Assembly (NCBI GenBank): GCA_938014215.1
Contig: CALLRW010000044.1
Location: forward strand, 1-39,691
Length of the DNA: 39,691 bases
Reading direction: 5' to 3'
From: an uncultured Alistipes sp.
Lineage (GTDB): Bacteria > Bacteroidota > Bacteroidia > Bacteroidales > Rikenellaceae
Shown here: in pieces, positions 39,667 through 39,691 of the stretch
Position numbering within the stretch: the first letter of the stretch is position 1
Layout: every line of letters begins with the position of its first letter
The notes under the pieces: generated by a model
Told to the model about the DNA's origin: nothing
Databases searched by the model: none
What the model saw: the letters and a program-made list of their open reading frames with translations, nothing else
Made by a program: the position numbers and the translations under genes

Positions 39667-39691
39667 ATGGTGTTGACAAAGGAACAACTTT
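39667..39691 (+). CDS. 5' end of a gene truncated by the window, possible transposase
   Basis: ATG at 39667 opens MVLTKEQL and runs off the right edge. TKEQL-type starts occur in IS256/Mutator transposases, and the upstream DNA looks like an IS end, but eight residues cannot establish identity. Confidence 0.35.

Larger units (their letters stand above)
39561..39691 (+). mobile_element. Probable left end of an insertion sequence, cut by the window
   Basis: From about 39561 the composition turns strongly AT-rich and unlike the neighbourhood, with a GGGATACTGTTCCAAATAGTGTGT-like start reminiscent of IS terminal repeats (IS256/Mutator-type suspected, not proven), a promoter box, a start-codon hairpin and an ORF entering the right edge. 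The other end and a target duplication are outside the window, so the boundary and family are tentative. Confidence 0.4.

Overview
The window looks like chromosomal DNA of a Bacteroidales bacterium, most likely a GC-rich Alistipes-type (Rikenellaceae) gut organism. The reasons are the TAnnTTTG-type -7 boxes, often with a TTG about 18-21 bp upstream (purA, pfkA, cspA, tRNA-Pro, the DUF5106 gene, rubrerythrin), weak or absent Shine-Dalgarno sequences, many short-lipobox lipoproteins, Bacteroidetes-only families (DUF4861, DUF4919, DUF5106) and high G+C with very low G+C only at promoters. The genus is inferred from gene content and composition; no marker rRNA is present.

Region 1 (about 1-11850) is a pectin/galacturonate utilisation locus. 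A plus-strand operon uxaC-kdgK-eda-exuT-uxaB-uxaA-pectinesterase encodes the whole isomerase pathway D-galacturonate > tagaturonate > altronate > KDG > KDPG > pyruvate + glyceraldehyde-3-phosphate, with a hexuronate importer and a secreted pectin methylesterase. Upstream on the minus strand are a DUF4861 lipoprotein and a second, diverged KDG-kinase-like gene. A SusD-like C-terminus may end at the left edge.

Region 2 (about 11850-20500): a MATE exporter and a pseudouridine synthase with a repetitive Arg/Asp-rich N-terminal extension are divergent; then a minus-strand run ligA-dapA-DUF4919-clostripain-family lipoprotein. The ligase has an unusual 110-residue Ala/Pro-rich tail.

Region 3 (about 20500-27950): a small acidic protein and an EF-hand/leucine-rich-repeat lipoprotein, purA, then etfB-etfA-secreted protein-acyl-CoA dehydrogenase, an electron-transfer module for acyl-CoA oxidation/reduction.

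Region 4 (about 27950-39200): glsA-gadC (glutamine-dependent acid resistance), a DUF5106/thioredoxin-like lipoprotein, rubredoxin-first rubrerythrin, a small lipoprotein, a YtxH/holin-like membrane pair, a SLOG (DUF1273) protein, PPi-type phosphofructokinase, a cold-shock protein, and a lipoprotein-radical SAM pair that matches the little-understood 'rSAM/lipoprotein system'. The right end carries tRNA-Pro(CGG) and, cut by the window edge, the probable left end of an insertion sequence.

The intergenic DNA is unusually rich in short tandem arrays: two GATC arrays with 10-11 bp spacing, phased T-tracts with a 10-bp period, an 89-bp tandem repeat, a 24-bp repeat inside a long 5' leader and a 48-bp duplication across a stop codon. 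The radical SAM/lipoprotein pair, the IS start-blocking hairpin and the helically phased GATC arrays are the observations most worth following.
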